Assembly (NCBI RefSeq): GCF_026283945.1
Contig: NZ_JAPDPC010000001.1
Span: forward strand, 1,674,001-1,738,000
Source of the DNA: Dyella humicola
GTDB taxonomy: Bacteria; Pseudomonadota; Gammaproteobacteria; Xanthomonadales; Rhodanobacteraceae
Reading direction: 5' to 3'
Length of the DNA stretch: 64,000 nt
The notes under the pieces were generated by a model, which was not told the DNA's origin, searched no databases, and saw only the letters and a program-made list of their open reading frames with translations. Below, in pieces: positions 18,882 to 27,771 of this stretch; position 1 is the stretch's first letter, and each line of letters starts with the position of its first letter. The position numbers and the translations under genes are program-made.

Positions 18882-19682
18882 ATGTACAAACCTTCATCTG
18901 TGACCGCGATGTCTGACATCGCGGCAGCCGCACGTCGCCTGTCACTTGTCGGCATTCTTGGCTGGCAGGATGTGCGTCAGCGTTACCGCAGATCGACTCT
19001 CGGCCCGCTCTGGCTGACGATCAGCATGGGCGTCATGATCGGAACCATTGGGATCGTCTTCGGGTCCATTTTCAAGGCCTCGATGACTGAATTTCTGCCA
19101 TCCCTCGCGAGTGGCATTATTTTATGGGGCTTCATATCGACTGTCATCAATGAAGGATGTTCCAGCTTCATTGCTTCAGACGCCATCATCAAGCAACTGC
19201 CCATTCCCTTGTTTGTTCACATCCTTCGCATGATGTGGCGCAACATGATAATGCTTGGCCACAACTTGCTTATATTTCCAATCGTACTTATCGCGGTCGG
19301 AAAGTCTGTACACCTCGTAATATTCCTTTCGATCGCCGGCTATGCGCTTCTCTTACTCAACCTGACATGGATGACGTTGATTTTAGGGGTTGTATGTACT
19401 CGCTATCGAGACTTGGCGCAAATCGTGGCCAGTGCATTGCAGGTCTTGTTCTACCTGACCCCGATTGTGTGGTTGCCAGCAAGCCTGCCGAAACAGGCTT
19501 CCGTATACCTTCTTAATTTCAACCCTGTATACCATTTGCTGGAAATTGTTCGCGCCCCGTTATTGGGAAATATGCCAAGTGCGACAAGCTGGATGGTGTC
19601 TGGTGCGCTCGCGCTGGTTGGTTGGGCGCTGGCCCTGGTTACCTACGGTAGCTTCCGGCGACGCATTGCTTATTGGTTATAA
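18882..19682 (+). CDS. ABC-2 type polysaccharide export permease (Wzm/KpsM-like)
   Basis: 266 residues, usual length for Wzm. An N-terminal amphipathic segment with the LGWQDVRQRYRRSTLGPLWLTIS signature is followed by about six membrane helices; FYLTPIVWLPASLP and LNFNPVYHLLEIVRAPLLG are typical of ABC-2 carbohydrate exporters. It would form the inner-membrane channel for a lipid-linked polysaccharide (O-antigen or capsule type). An internal ATG at 18909 is a possible alternative start. Codon use appears less GC-biased than in neighbouring housekeeping genes. No glycosyltransferase or sugar-nucleotide gene is adjacent. Confidence 0.88.
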   Translation: MYKPSSVTAMSDIAAAARRLSLVGILGWQDVRQRYRRSTLGPLWLTISMGVMIGTIGIVFGSIFKASMTEFLPSLASGIILWGFISTVINEGCSSFIASDAIIKQLPIPLFVHILRMMWRNMIMLGHNLLIFPIVLIAVGKSVHLVIFLSIAGYALLLLNLTWMTLILGVVCTRYRDLAQIVASALQVLFYLTPIVWLPASLPKQASVYLLNFNPVYHLLEIVRAPLLGNMPSATSWMVSGALALVGWALALVTYGSFRRRIAYWL

Positions 19683-19732
19683 CTTCATAGCAAACCCTTT
19701 CCGAGCAAATCTGCAGTTACCGAAGTGAAACT

Positions 19733-20500
19733 ATGGCCCTCATTGAATTCAAAAACGTCTGTGTCGACTTCGCGATCTACAACGCCAGTGGTCGATCGCT
19801 GAAGAAGCGCCTCATTCAGGTGGCGACGGGTGGACAAATTGGGGCAGACCACGAAGGTCGCGTCGTGGTTCGTGCGCTCGAAAACCTGACCTTCTCTCTG
19901 CGCGATGGGGACAGGGTGGGTCTGTTGGGCCACAACGGCGCCGGGAAGAGCACTCTATTGAGGGTGCTCAGCGGTGTTTACGAGCCGTCGTCTGGAGCCG
20001 CCCGTATTGAAGGGAAGGTTGGCTCATTGATCGATATTTCACTTGGAATCGATCACGAAGCCACTGGGCGAGAAAATATTTACACGCGCGGCGCATTGCT
20101 TGGCATCGGGCGCGCGAAAATGAGGCAACACGTAGACGAAATCATTGCTTTCTCCGAGCTCGGTGATTTCATCGACATGCCCTTGCGTACTTACTCTTCG
20201 GGCATGCATTTGCGCCTGGCGTTCGCTGTGTCGACTATCCTGCGTCCCGAGATCTTGCTGATGGATGAGTGGCTTTCCGTCGGAGACGAAGGCTTCAGGC
20301 ATCGCGCCGAAGCGCGATTGAACAAAATGGTCGAGGCCACCAACATCCTCGTGCTCGCTTCCCACTCTCGAGACCTTATCCTGCACACGTGTAACCGTGT
20401 CATCTGGCTCGAACATGGCAAGGTCCGCATGTCTGGTGATCCACGGACGGTGACGGATGCTTACTTTGGACAGATGCAGAGTGAGCGAGAGGCGGCATAG
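19733..20500 (+). CDS. ABC polysaccharide exporter ATP-binding protein (Wzt/KpsT-like)
   Basis: 255 residues. Walker A GHNGAGKST, signature YSSGMHLRLAFAVS, Walker B ILLMDEWLSVGD and the switch HSRDL are all intact; the GSLIDISLGIDHEATGRENIY segment is typical of Wzt/TagH-type ATPases. It ends soon after the nucleotide-binding domain and therefore lacks the C-terminal carbohydrate-binding domain of Wzt proteins that recognise a modified chain end. About 50 bases follow the permease gene, so the pair is likely one operon. The exported glycan is not identifiable from the window. Confidence 0.9.
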   Translation: MALIEFKNVCVDFAIYNASGRSLKKRLIQVATGGQIGADHEGRVVVRALENLTFSLRDGDRVGLLGHNGAGKSTLLRVLSGVYEPSSGAARIEGKVGSLIDISLGIDHEATGRENIYTRGALLGIGRAKMRQHVDEIIAFSELGDFIDMPLRTYSSGMHLRLAFAVSTILRPEILLMDEWLSVGDEGFRHRAEARLNKMVEATNILVLASHSRDLILHTCNRVIWLEHGKVRMSGDPRTVTDAYFGQMQSEREAA

Positions 20501-20964
20501 CCGCGGGCGGACTTCGATGACACCGTTCAACGGGCTGTCGTCGTGAGTGTGTGCTCGTTAGTGGGCTAGGCGCGATGGCCCGCTCGGGTGTCGAACCTCG
20601 TGAGCACATGCAGCAGCCATGCTTTCGGTAGGTGCCTGACATTCAGGCGGTGTAGGGGGCTTTTTGTTGGCCGGGGTTGGCGCCCAATTCAGTAAGCCAG
20701 GCTGGTGGCGTTTTCGAGAGCGCCTTCGAAGCTATTCGCCATGATGCCTGCGCCTGGCGGCAGGCGAGTCCGCAGCCAGGTATCAGCCAGCCCCCATCGT
20801 CATATGGCCGTCGCGCACGCGTGGGTGTGAATTTCTCGTGACCACCACGGCCTGCTGCTCGGTCACCAAACGTTCGCGCGGCATAAGGTAAAGAGTCGAT
20901 TGTCACGGACGATGCCCTTCAAACCGACCGCATAAATCCCCCATTTTGGTTACGAGGTATTTCC
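20501..20964. other. Intergenic stretch with no supported gene
   Basis: Roughly 460 bases between the exporter ATPase and the secreted duplicated-module protein. A minus-strand frame (20643-20906) has a TTG start and no recognisable pattern. No clear terminator was seen. The last 60 bases are A/T-richer and probably hold the promoter of the next gene. Confidence 0.4.
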
Positions 20965-21468
20965 ATGCGAATCCTAGGCACGACGCTACTCATTTCCGCA
21001 CTGGTGATATCCGGTGCCGCTCTTGCTCAAGATGCCAGCCAAGCCCCGATGGGCCCCGGCAGTAGTGCGGCGGGTGGTGGAATCTCGACGACCTGCCAGT
21101 TCACGAAGGGGCCAAAGGCAGGTCAAGTGCAGCATTGGCCATCAAATGCTCCCGATGTGACGCCTACGGCGATCGGTCAGGGCTGTACGGATGGGCAGAA
21201 AAGCTATGGCGTTGCGATAGCTGATGCCCCCAAAGGATCCTCGAAGCCTTCGGGCGGGCATTACATCGAGGGTGGGAGCGGGACGTTCGAGCCAAATGAC
21301 GGTTTCTCGAGCACTTGTCAGTTCGACAGTGGGCCAAGGGCGGGTCAAGTACAGCATTGGCAGCGGGGCACTGCCGGCTTGGCGCTTGTGGCGATTGGCC
21401 AAGGTTGTACTGATGGCAAGGATAGCCATGGCATCGCGATCGCTGACCCTGAGGGCGGCGGCGGTTAG
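20965..21468 (+). CDS. Secreted protein made of two copies of one small Cys-containing module
   Basis: 167 residues. The signal peptide is MRILGTTLLISALVISGAALA, cleaved before QDAS. Two modules follow, about residues 41-87 and 113-159. Each begins S-T-C-Q-F, has a GP(K/R)AGQVQHW core, then AIGQGCTDG, then S(Y/H)G(V/I)AIAD. Each has two cysteines about 35 residues apart that could form an intramodule disulphide. A Gly/Ser/Pro-rich linker joins them and a Gly tail ends the protein. I do not recognise the family. It is a single gene with its own strong terminator downstream, so it is probably independently expressed. Function unknown; periplasmic or extracellular location is inferred from the signal. 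Confidence 0.78.
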   Translation: MRILGTTLLISALVISGAALAQDASQAPMGPGSSAAGGGISTTCQFTKGPKAGQVQHWPSNAPDVTPTAIGQGCTDGQKSYGVAIADAPKGSSKPSGGHYIEGGSGTFEPNDGFSSTCQFDSGPRAGQVQHWQRGTAGLALVAIGQGCTDGKDSHGIAIADPEGGGG

Positions 21469-21556
21469 TGGCCTCGCATCGGTATTCATCGCCGTCGAGA
21501 TGACCTAAGGCGAGAGCGATGAAGCGCGAACCTACGATCTCGCGCGTCGAAGACCG

Positions 21557-21590
21557 TGCCCGGCTGGCCTATTTATAGGCCAGCCGGGCA
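21557..21590 (+). terminator. Rho-independent terminator of the duplicated-module gene
   Basis: Perfect 15-bp stem (21557-21571 with 21576-21590) around a TTTA loop, followed by TCTTTTC. It lies about 90 bases after the stop of the upstream gene. Confidence 0.85.
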
Positions 21591-21774
21591 TCTTTTCGGG
21601 AGCTTGTGACGGGACCCTCGCGGGTAACCGCAGGTAACCAGGTCAGAGTCCGTCACCACAAGCCTGCGTCTGGCTCACCGCGACAGGCAATAGGTATCAC
21701 CCGCAGTGGCCGACGCGGCTCTCACCCGCTTTCGGCCTCGTACTACGAGCACCGTCGAGCCACATGGCGGGCAC

Positions 21775-21797
21775 AAAAAAAGCCGCCTTTCGGCAGC
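21775..21797 (-). terminator. Rho-independent terminator downstream of tRNA-Leu
   Basis: Read on the minus strand: GCTGCC-GAAA-GGCGGC followed by seven T. It lies about 85 bases beyond the 3' end of the tRNA-Leu gene and probably ends that transcript. Confidence 0.75.
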
Positions 21798-21882
21798 CTC
21801 ATTTGCTTGGTGGACGTGAGGATTGCGGAGCGTATCCCGAATTGCGGAGCGCCCAGGTACTGCTAAAGCTCACGTAAACCAT

Positions 21883-21968
21883 TGGTACCGGTGATAGGAC
21901 TCGAACCTACACGACATCGCTGCCAGTGGATTTTGAGTCCACCGCGTCTACCATTCCGCCACACCGGC
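21883..21968 (-). tRNA. tRNA-Leu (anticodon CAA)
   Basis: 86 bases on the minus strand with a long variable arm. Acceptor GCCGGTG pairs with CACCGGT, anticodon stem GTGGA/TCCAC with loop CTCAAAA, T-loop TTCGAGT, and encoded CCA. It reads TTG codons. Confidence 0.96.
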
Positions 21969-21993
21969 ACAACGAACGCTAATTATGCCGGGT

Positions 21994-22575
21994 TCAGTGG
22001 ACCGGGTCGAGCCCCAATTTGCGGTCGGTGCGCTCGTAGTGCTCTTTGTCGTCCAGTGGCTGGAAGGTCGCGCAGTGCGTCATCTGGCCCGAATAGATGT
22101 GCAGGCTGACGGCGACAGCCTCGTCGCTGGCGTTGCGGATGGTGTGGTACTCATGAGGCGGGATCAGGCTACCGGCGGAGCCGGGGCCGGCCTGGATCGA
22201 GCCCACCGGCTGGAAGCGATAGAGGCCGTTCTCGTTTTCCAGGCGCTCGTACTGCACCACTTCCAGCGCGCCACTCCATACGCCTTCCACGCACCACATG
22301 CCGCAGTGGTCGTGAATGGGCGTGCCCTGGCCCGGGCCCCAGGTCATGGCTACCACGCAGTAGCCGTGTTCCTCGCTGCGATACAGCTCGCGGCGCGCGT
22401 AGCGGCCTTCGGCGGTTTCGAAGACGCAGTCTGGCAGCCGCACTTCCTGGCCGCGGATGAGCTTGCAGAGGCTGTTGCGCAGGCTGTCGGTGACGTCGCG
22501 GGTGCTGTCGTGGGCGACTGCGGCGTCGATGGCATCGATCAGTTTGCGGGAGCCGGGGAAATCGAGGGTGAGCAT
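21994..22575 (-). CDS. Cysteine dioxygenase family protein
   Basis: 193 residues. Iron-dependent cupin that in this family oxidises L-cysteine (or a related thiol) to the sulfinate. Two metal ligands appear as His88 and His90 in PIHDHCGMWCVEG, and a third His (141 or 144) in PPHEYHTIRN. The bacterial WCVEG variant and the later SLHIYSGQM strand match bacterial cysteine dioxygenases. It lies 67 bases downstream of the MetX-type gene on the same strand, which suggests a shared sulphur-amino-acid role. 3-mercaptopropionate dioxygenase activity is an alternative that sequence alone does not exclude. Confidence 0.87.
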   Translation of the reverse strand: MLTLDFPGSRKLIDAIDAAVAHDSTRDVTDSLRNSLCKLIRGQEVRLPDCVFETAEGRYARRELYRSEEHGYCVVAMTWGPGQGTPIHDHCGMWCVEGVWSGALEVVQYERLENENGLYRFQPVGSIQAGPGSAGSLIPPHEYHTIRNASDEAVAVSLHIYSGQMTHCATFQPLDDKEHYERTDRKLGLDPVH

Positions 22576-22642
22576 GAGGTTCTCGGGTTGCGGTGCTACC
22601 CGGCCATCTTAGCAGCGCGGGGCGGCGACGGCTTTGGGGCGT

Positions 22643-23746
22643 TCAGAGTCTGCTGAGAAATCCGCCAATGGCGCGGCTGTAATTGGGGATGTCGACGAGG
22701 AAGGCGTCGTGGCCCTGTGGCGAATTCAGCGCCACGAATTCCACGGCAGCGCCCGCCGCGCGCAGGCCTTCGGCGATCTGTTCCTGCTGTTCCAGCGGAA
22801 ACAGGATGTCGGTGCTTACACCAATCACCATGGCCTGCTCGATGCGGATGCGCTTCAGGCCTTCCAGCACGCTGCCGTCACCGTATTCGGCGATGTCGAA
22901 CCAATCGCTGGCGCGCGAGAGGTAGAGGTAGCTGTTGGGATCGAACGTGCGCACGAAGCGCTGCGCGTGTCCTTCGAGATACGACTCCACCTCGAATTCC
23001 AGGCCGAACGGATTGTCGTCGCGTTGTTCCGCATCCAGGCGGATGCGTGCGAAGCGGCCGTTCCATTCCATCGCCGAGCGATAGGTGATGACGCCGAGCT
23101 TGCGCGCGATGCTCATGCCGTCCTCGGGGTAGCTATCGGCGCCGTAGTGACCCCGGTTCCAATGTGGATCGAGCCGGATCGCCTCGCGCTGCAGCGAGCG
23201 AATGGCGATGGCGAATGGCTGCGCCTGGGGCGCGGTATCGACGCTGATATGGGTGCGCACGCTGCCCGGGTGCAGCACCATGTAAGCCAGCGCGCTCATG
23301 CCGCCCATGGAGCAGCCGATCAGGCAGCCCAGTTGCTCGATGCCAAGGCCCCTGACGGCCGCATGCGCCGCGTTGGCGACGTCTTCCAGCGACAGCTCCG
23401 GAAAATCGAGACGATAGGGTTCGCCCGTGGCCGGATTGATCGATGCGGCGCAGGTGGAGCCCTTGTCGCTACCTAGCGAGTTCACGCAGATCACGAACCA
23501 GCGCGAGGTGTCGATGGCCTTGCCCGGTCCGATCATCGCCTCCCACCAGCCGGCCGAGGGATCGTCAGCGTTGGAGGCTGCGTGCGCGCTGGGCGACAGG
23601 CCGGTGAGGATCAGCACGGCGTTGTCGCGTGCGGGACTCAACTCGCCCCAGGTTTCGTAGGCAACGCGGGCGCCGTGGAGCTCGCCGCCTCGCTTCATCG
23701 CAAAGGGCGAGGGCAGGGCGCAGTATCGGCGGGCGTCGCGATTCAT
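22643..23746 (-). CDS. metX: MetX-type alpha/beta-hydrolase acyltransferase (homoserine or serine O-acyltransferase)
   Basis: 367 residues. Catalytic triad: Ser146 in GCSMGG, Asp in VSTDILFP, His in GHDAFLVD. The oxyanion segment LTGLSPSAHA and NSLGSDKGSTCAASINP match the Xanthomonadales branch of MetX. Classic MetX acetylates homoserine for methionine synthesis. To my knowledge Xanthomonadales members have been reported to use succinyl-CoA and, for some, L-serine for cysteine synthesis; the neighbouring cysteine dioxygenase fits that better. Its ATG overlaps the ccmI stop by 4 bases, an unusual tail to a cytochrome c operon. Family certain, substrate not. Confidence 0.9.
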   Translation of the reverse strand: MNRDARRYCALPSPFAMKRGGELHGARVAYETWGELSPARDNAVLILTGLSPSAHAASNADDPSAGWWEAMIGPGKAIDTSRWFVICVNSLGSDKGSTCAASINPATGEPYRLDFPELSLEDVANAAHAAVRGLGIEQLGCLIGCSMGGMSALAYMVLHPGSVRTHISVDTAPQAQPFAIAIRSLQREAIRLDPHWNRGHYGADSYPEDGMSIARKLGVITYRSAMEWNGRFARIRLDAEQRDDNPFGLEFEVESYLEGHAQRFVRTFDPNSYLYLSRASDWFDIAEYGDGSVLEGLKRIRIEQAMVIGVSTDILFPLEQQEQIAEGLRAAGAAVEFVALNSPQGHDAFLVDIPNYSRAIGGFLSRL

Positions 23747-24804
23747 CTATGAACCTTGTCGATGCTGATCTTGATGGGAGTGTGGTTGTTGACGTCGACA
23801 ACACCGGCATCACCTTCCAGATCGCCCGCCTGGGCGATGGCCTGGCCGCTCCTGCTGATGCGTGCGCCAACGAACACGCGCGGCACGGAGGATAGTTTGA
23901 GTTGGGGTGCCATGCCCATGGCATCGGTGAGCGTGACGGTGGCGGGCAGGGCCGTGGCATCGAGGCGCGCCACCGCCAGCGGCATCGGCGGGCCTTGTTC
24001 GGCGCGCGCGTAGACGAACAGGGTGTCGCCCGGGGCCAGCTTGCTCTTGAGCGCAGGGGCGAGGGCGATTTGCACCTGCAGCGCGGGGCCCTGAGCGTGG
24101 TCCGTGGCGGCGGCAGCGGGCGCTTCGGGAGCGAGCTTGCCACCGTCGCGCACGCGGGCGTCCGCCACGGCGATCTGCTCGCTGACGGCCTTGGCGACGG
24201 TGGAGTCCGGATCCAGCAGCGGCTGCAGCTGGCGCCAGGTGGCGGCAGCTTCGCTGTAATGGTCATGTTGGAACTGGCTGATGCCGAGCAGCCACAGGCC
24301 ACGCTGGCTTTGTGGGTCCAGCTTGACGGCATGCTCCAGCAGCTCGAGCGAACGGCCTTCGATGCGATGGTCCTGGCGAATTAACGAATCGGCTTCGGCC
24401 CAACCCACCATGGCCACGCTGTTGTTGGGGTCCAGGCGCAGCGCCTGGTCATAGGCGTCGCGTGCATCGGACGGGCGCCGCATGGCGCCGTAGGTCTGCG
24501 CCAGCAGCATCCAGCCCTGCTGGTCATCAGGCTTCTGCGCAAGGTGCGCCTTCAGTTCGCCAACGGCCTGGTCGATGCTCATGGCGGCATCTGGGCGTTG
24601 CACGCCAACCAGCGCCACCGGCGTGCCGACCAGTCGGTACAGCCCGACGGCGGCCAGCGGCAAGGCGAGCGCCACCATCAGGGCGAGCACAAAGATGCTG
24701 CGGGGGCGACCTTGCTGGCGACCGTGACGGATCAGCGGCAACAGCAACAAGGCCAGCGCCACGGCGATCATCGCCGTGGCGATCAGAAAGAAAGCGAGTT
24801 TCAC
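23743..24804 (-). CDS. ccmI: Cytochrome c maturation protein CcmI (CycH), TPR-containing
   Basis: 353 residues. Two N-terminal membrane helices (residues 1-23 and about 38-58) with a basic loop between, then TPR motifs (about 95-205, e.g. DQQGWMLLAQTYGAMRRPSDARDAYDQALRLDP) that bind the C-terminus of apocytochrome c, and a C-terminal beta-rich periplasmic domain. It presents apocytochrome to the CcmFH heme ligase. Overlaps ccmH by 4 bases upstream and metX by 4 bases downstream, so translation of the whole series is probably coupled. Confidence 0.92.
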   Translation of the reverse strand: MKLAFFLIATAMIAVALALLLLPLIRHGRQQGRPRSIFVLALMVALALPLAAVGLYRLVGTPVALVGVQRPDAAMSIDQAVGELKAHLAQKPDDQQGWMLLAQTYGAMRRPSDARDAYDQALRLDPNNSVAMVGWAEADSLIRQDHRIEGRSLELLEHAVKLDPQSQRGLWLLGISQFQHDHYSEAAATWRQLQPLLDPDSTVAKAVSEQIAVADARVRDGGKLAPEAPAAAATDHAQGPALQVQIALAPALKSKLAPGDTLFVYARAEQGPPMPLAVARLDATALPATVTLTDAMGMAPQLKLSSVPRVFVGARISRSGQAIAQAGDLEGDAGVVDVNNHTPIKISIDKVHR

Positions 24805-25259
24805 CAGTCGTCCCCTTCGTCGGTCGACTTGTCATCCATGGTGGCGACCGGCGCCACGCGACTGCGACGGCGCACCGTCACCACGACCACCACCGCGCCT
24901 GCCAACAAGATGGCCAGCGGACCAAACCACAGCAGCAGCGTGCTGGATTGCACCGGCGGGTCGTACAGCACGAAGTCCGAATAACGGTCGACCAGATATT
25001 GCTTGATCTCGTCGTCGCTCTTGCCCGACTGCATCAGATCGAACACTTCATGACGCAGGTCGCGGGCAAGGTCGGCGTTGGAGTCGGCCAGATTCTCGTT
25101 CTGGCACACCAGGCAACGCAGTTCACGCGTCAGATTCTGGAAGCGCACTTCCTCGGCGTGATTCTTGAACGGCAGCGGATCGATCGCCTGCGCAAACGCG
25201 ATGCCGGTGAAAAACATCAGCGCCAGCAGAAGCGCACCCAGTGCGCGATGTCCACTCAT
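24801..25259 (-). CDS. ccmH: Cytochrome c maturation protein CcmH, thiol-disulphide type
   Basis: 152 residues. Signal peptide ending FAQA near residue 25; redox motif LRCLVCQNENLADSNADLARDLR with Cys49 and Cys52; DDEIKQYLVDRYSDFVLYDPP; and one C-terminal membrane helix (about 108-125) followed by a basic tail. It reduces the haem-binding cysteines of apocytochrome c within the CcmFHI ligase complex. Short form, with the CcmI function on the next gene rather than fused as in E. coli CcmH. 4-base overlaps on both sides. Confidence 0.94.
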   Translation of the reverse strand: MSGHRALGALLLALMFFTGIAFAQAIDPLPFKNHAEEVRFQNLTRELRCLVCQNENLADSNADLARDLRHEVFDLMQSGKSDDEIKQYLVDRYSDFVLYDPPVQSSTLLLWFGPLAILLAGAVVVVVTVRRRSRVAPVATMDDKSTDEGDDW

Positions 25260-25801
25260 GGCGAGGTTTCCTTCGCCAGCGCCGCGATGGCGGGCCTGAG
25301 TTCCGTCTTGATCACGTCCGGCGTCAACGGCCCGATGTGTTTGTAGCGAATGATGCCCTTGCCATCGACCAGGAAACTCTCCGGCGCGCCGTACACACCG
25401 AAGTCGATGGCCGTGCGGCCTTCCTGGTCGACGATGACCATGTCGTACGGGTTGCCGTGTTCGGCCAGCCAGGCCTTGGCGTCGTTCGCGGCGTCCTTGT
25501 AGTTGTAGCCGATCAGCGGCACGCCGATGGACTTGCCGTCCGTCATCAGCACCGGATGTTCGTCACCGCAGGCGATGCACCAGCTGGCGAAGACGTTGAT
25601 GAGGTAGGGCTTGCCTAGCAGCGAATCGCGGCTGACGGTCTGCGCGGGCTCATCCAGCCTGGGCAGCACAAAGGCAGGCGCCGGCTTGTTGATCAGCGGC
25701 GACGGCACTTCACGCTGATCGTGTTGGGTGTTCCACCAGATGCCGAAGCCGAACAGCGCCACCAGCAGCACAAAGCCGAAGAACGGCAGCAGGCGACTCA
25801 T
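25256..25801 (-). CDS. ccmG: Thiol:disulphide interchange protein CcmG/DsbE
   Basis: 181 residues from the ATG at 25801, which overlaps the ccmF stop by 4 bases; a longer upstream frame lies within ccmF. N-terminal membrane anchor (about 5-23), thioredoxin fold with the active site FASWCIACGDEHPV (Cys75, Cys78) and the cis-proline region YGAPESFLVD. It keeps CcmH and apocytochrome c cysteines reduced in the periplasm. The CIAC pair differs slightly from the more common CPTC/CVPC active sites. Confidence 0.94.
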   Translation of the reverse strand: MSRLLPFFGFVLLVALFGFGIWWNTQHDQREVPSPLINKPAPAFVLPRLDEPAQTVSRDSLLGKPYLINVFASWCIACGDEHPVLMTDGKSIGVPLIGYNYKDAANDAKAWLAEHGNPYDMVIVDQEGRTAIDFGVYGAPESFLVDGKGIIRYKHIGPLTPDVIKTELRPAIAALAKETSP

Positions 25802-27771
25802 GCGCGCGACTCCTGCAGCGCGGCTGCGGGCACCTCGGACGTTTCCGCTACGCGCTTGGCGCGGAAGCGACGATCGGCGGCGGCGAAGAACCCGCCCAGC
25901 ATCATGAGCAGGCCGCCGGCCCAAATCCAGCGCACAAACGGCTTGTCGTACAGGCGCAGTGCCCATGCGCCTTCCGGTTGGCTGCGATCCATCGGTTCGC
26001 CCAGGGCCACGTACAGATCGCGTGTCACGCCCGGATCAATTGCCGACTCGGTCTGCACCTGGCCGCGCGTATACGTGCGCTTCTGCGGATGCATCACGGC
26101 GATCTGCTTGCCGTTGCGCATCACCGTGACCGTGCCCTGGTCGCCTTGCCAGTTCGGGCCGGTGGTTTCCTGCACACCGTCGAAGCGGAAGTCGTAGCCG
26201 CCGATGGATTCGGTCTGTCCTGGCGACAGGCGCACATCGCGCTCGACGCTCAGCGCATTGGTGAGCAGTACGCCTGCCAGGAATACGCCCACGCCAAAGT
26301 GCGCCAGCAGCATGCCCGCCATCTCGGCGGGGTAGCGGCGACCCGCAGGCATCTCGCGCCAGCGCTTGATCACAAAGAGCAGGGTGCCGAAGCCGCACCA
26401 CACGGCGGCCGCAGTGCCCGCAATCACCTTGCTGGTGCCGTCGGTCAACAGGCCCGCGACGATGGCGCAGGCCGCCGCGGCCAGTCCGGCACGCAGCATC
26501 ACGCCCTTGAGCAGCGCGGTATCGCCTTTGCCCCAGCGCAGGTACGGACCGAACGGCAGCAGCGCCACGATCGGCAACATCAACAGGGTGAACAGGAAGC
26601 CGAAATACGGCGGACCCACCGAGATCTTGCCCAGATTCAGTGCGTCGCCGATCAAGGGGAACAGCGTGCCCAGCAGCACCATGGCCGCAGCCACGGTGAG
26701 CATCAGGTTGCCAACAAGAATGGCGGTCTCGCGCGAGACCACGCTGAACGGCTTTCCGCCCGCCACCTTTGGCGCGCGCAGTGCATACAGCAGCAAGGAG
26801 CCACCGACCACGATGGCGAGGAAGCACAGGATGAAGAGGCCGCGCCTCGGATCGGACGCGAACGCATGTACCGAAGTGAGCACGCCCGAGCGCACCAGAA
26901 AGGTACCCAGCAGCGACAACGAGAACGCGAAGATCGACAGCAGGATGGTCCACGCGCGCAAGCCGCCGCGCTTCTCCGTCACCGCCTGTGCATGGATTAG
27001 CGCCGCACCGACCAGCCATGGCATGAAGCTGGCGTTTTCGACCGGATCCCAGAACCACCAGCCGCCCCAGCCCAGCTCGGCATACGCCCACCAACTGCCC
27101 GCCACGATGCCGGCCGACAGAAAAGCCCACGCGACATTGGTCCATGGACGCGCCCAGCGCACCCAGGCCTGTTCCAGTTCACCGCCGAGCAAGGCTGCGA
27201 TGGAGAACGCGAACGCCACCGAGAAGCCCACATAACCCATGTACAGCACGGGCGGGTGGAAGGTCATGCCCGGGTCTTGCAGCACCGGATTCAGATCGCC
27301 GCCATCGGCTGGCATTGGCAGCAGGCGTTCGAACGGATTGGAGGTGAAGACGATGAAGGCGAGAAAGCCGACGGCAACCAGGCCGAGCACGCCCAGCACG
27401 CGCGCCACGAACACCTCGGGCAGGTGCCGGCTCAACGCGGCAAGCGCCAGCGTCCACACGTTGAGGATAAAGATCCACAACAGCAGCGAGCCCTCATGCG
27501 CACCCCACACGGCCGCTACGCGGTAGTACCAGGGCAGGGCAAGATTGGAGTTGTCGGCGACATAGCGCACCGAGAAATCGAATTGCAGGAAGGCCCAAAC
27601 CAGCAGGCCGAACGCCAGCGCCACGAACACCGCCTGACCGGCCGCGGCGGGCCGGGCGACGGCCATCAGCGCACGGTTGTTGCGCCAGGCACCGATCAGC
27701 GGCAGCACGCCTTGGGCGACGGCCAGCAGCAGGGCCAGGATCAGCGCGAGTTGACCGAGTTCCGGCGTCAT
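25798..27771 (-). CDS. ccmF: Cytochrome c haem lyase subunit CcmF
   Basis: 657 residues, a large multi-pass inner-membrane protein of the expected length. It carries the [11 protein letters not shown] motif near residue 90, the tryptophan-rich haem-handling motif [13 protein letters not shown] about residue 240, and conserved histidines around it. The C-terminal periplasmic domain is followed by a final helix and a charged tail. It attaches haem delivered by CcmE to apocytochrome c, together with CcmH and CcmI. 4-base overlaps with ccmE and ccmG. Confidence 0.96.
   Translation of the reverse strand: MTPELGQLALILALLLAVAQGVLPLIGAWRNNRALMAVARPAAAGQAVFVALAFGLLVWAFLQFDFSVRYVADNSNLALPWYYRVAAVWGAHEGSLLLWIFILNVWTLALAALSRHLPEVFVARVLGVLGLVAVGFLAFIVFTSNPFERLLPMPADGGDLNPVLQDPGMTFHPPVLYMGYVGFSVAFAFSIAALLGGELEQAWVRWARPWTNVAWAFLSAGIVAGSWWAYAELGWGGWWFWDPVENASFMPWLVGAALIHAQAVTEKRGGLRAWTILLSIFAFSLSLLGTFLVRSGVLTSVHAFASDPRRGLFILCFLAIVVGGSLLLYALRAPKVAGGKPFSVVSRETAILVGNLMLTVAAAMVLLGTLFPLIGDALNLGKISVGPPYFGFLFTLLMLPIVALLPFGPYLRWGKGDTALLKGVMLRAGLAAAACAIVAGLLTDGTSKVIAGTAAAVWCGFGTLLFVIKRWREMPAGRRYPAEMAGMLLAHFGVGVFLAGVLLTNALSVERDVRLSPGQTESIGGYDFRFDGVQETTGPNWQGDQGTVTVMRNGKQIAVMHPQKRTYTRGQVQTESAIDPGVTRDLYVALGEPMDRSQPEGAWALRLYDKPFVRWIWAGGLLMMLGGFFAAADRRFRAKRVAETSEVPAAALQESRA

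Noticed and set aside
20643-20906. 87-codon frame on the minus strand between exporter and secreted-protein genes
   Set aside because: TTG start, no ribosome site and no recognisable pattern.
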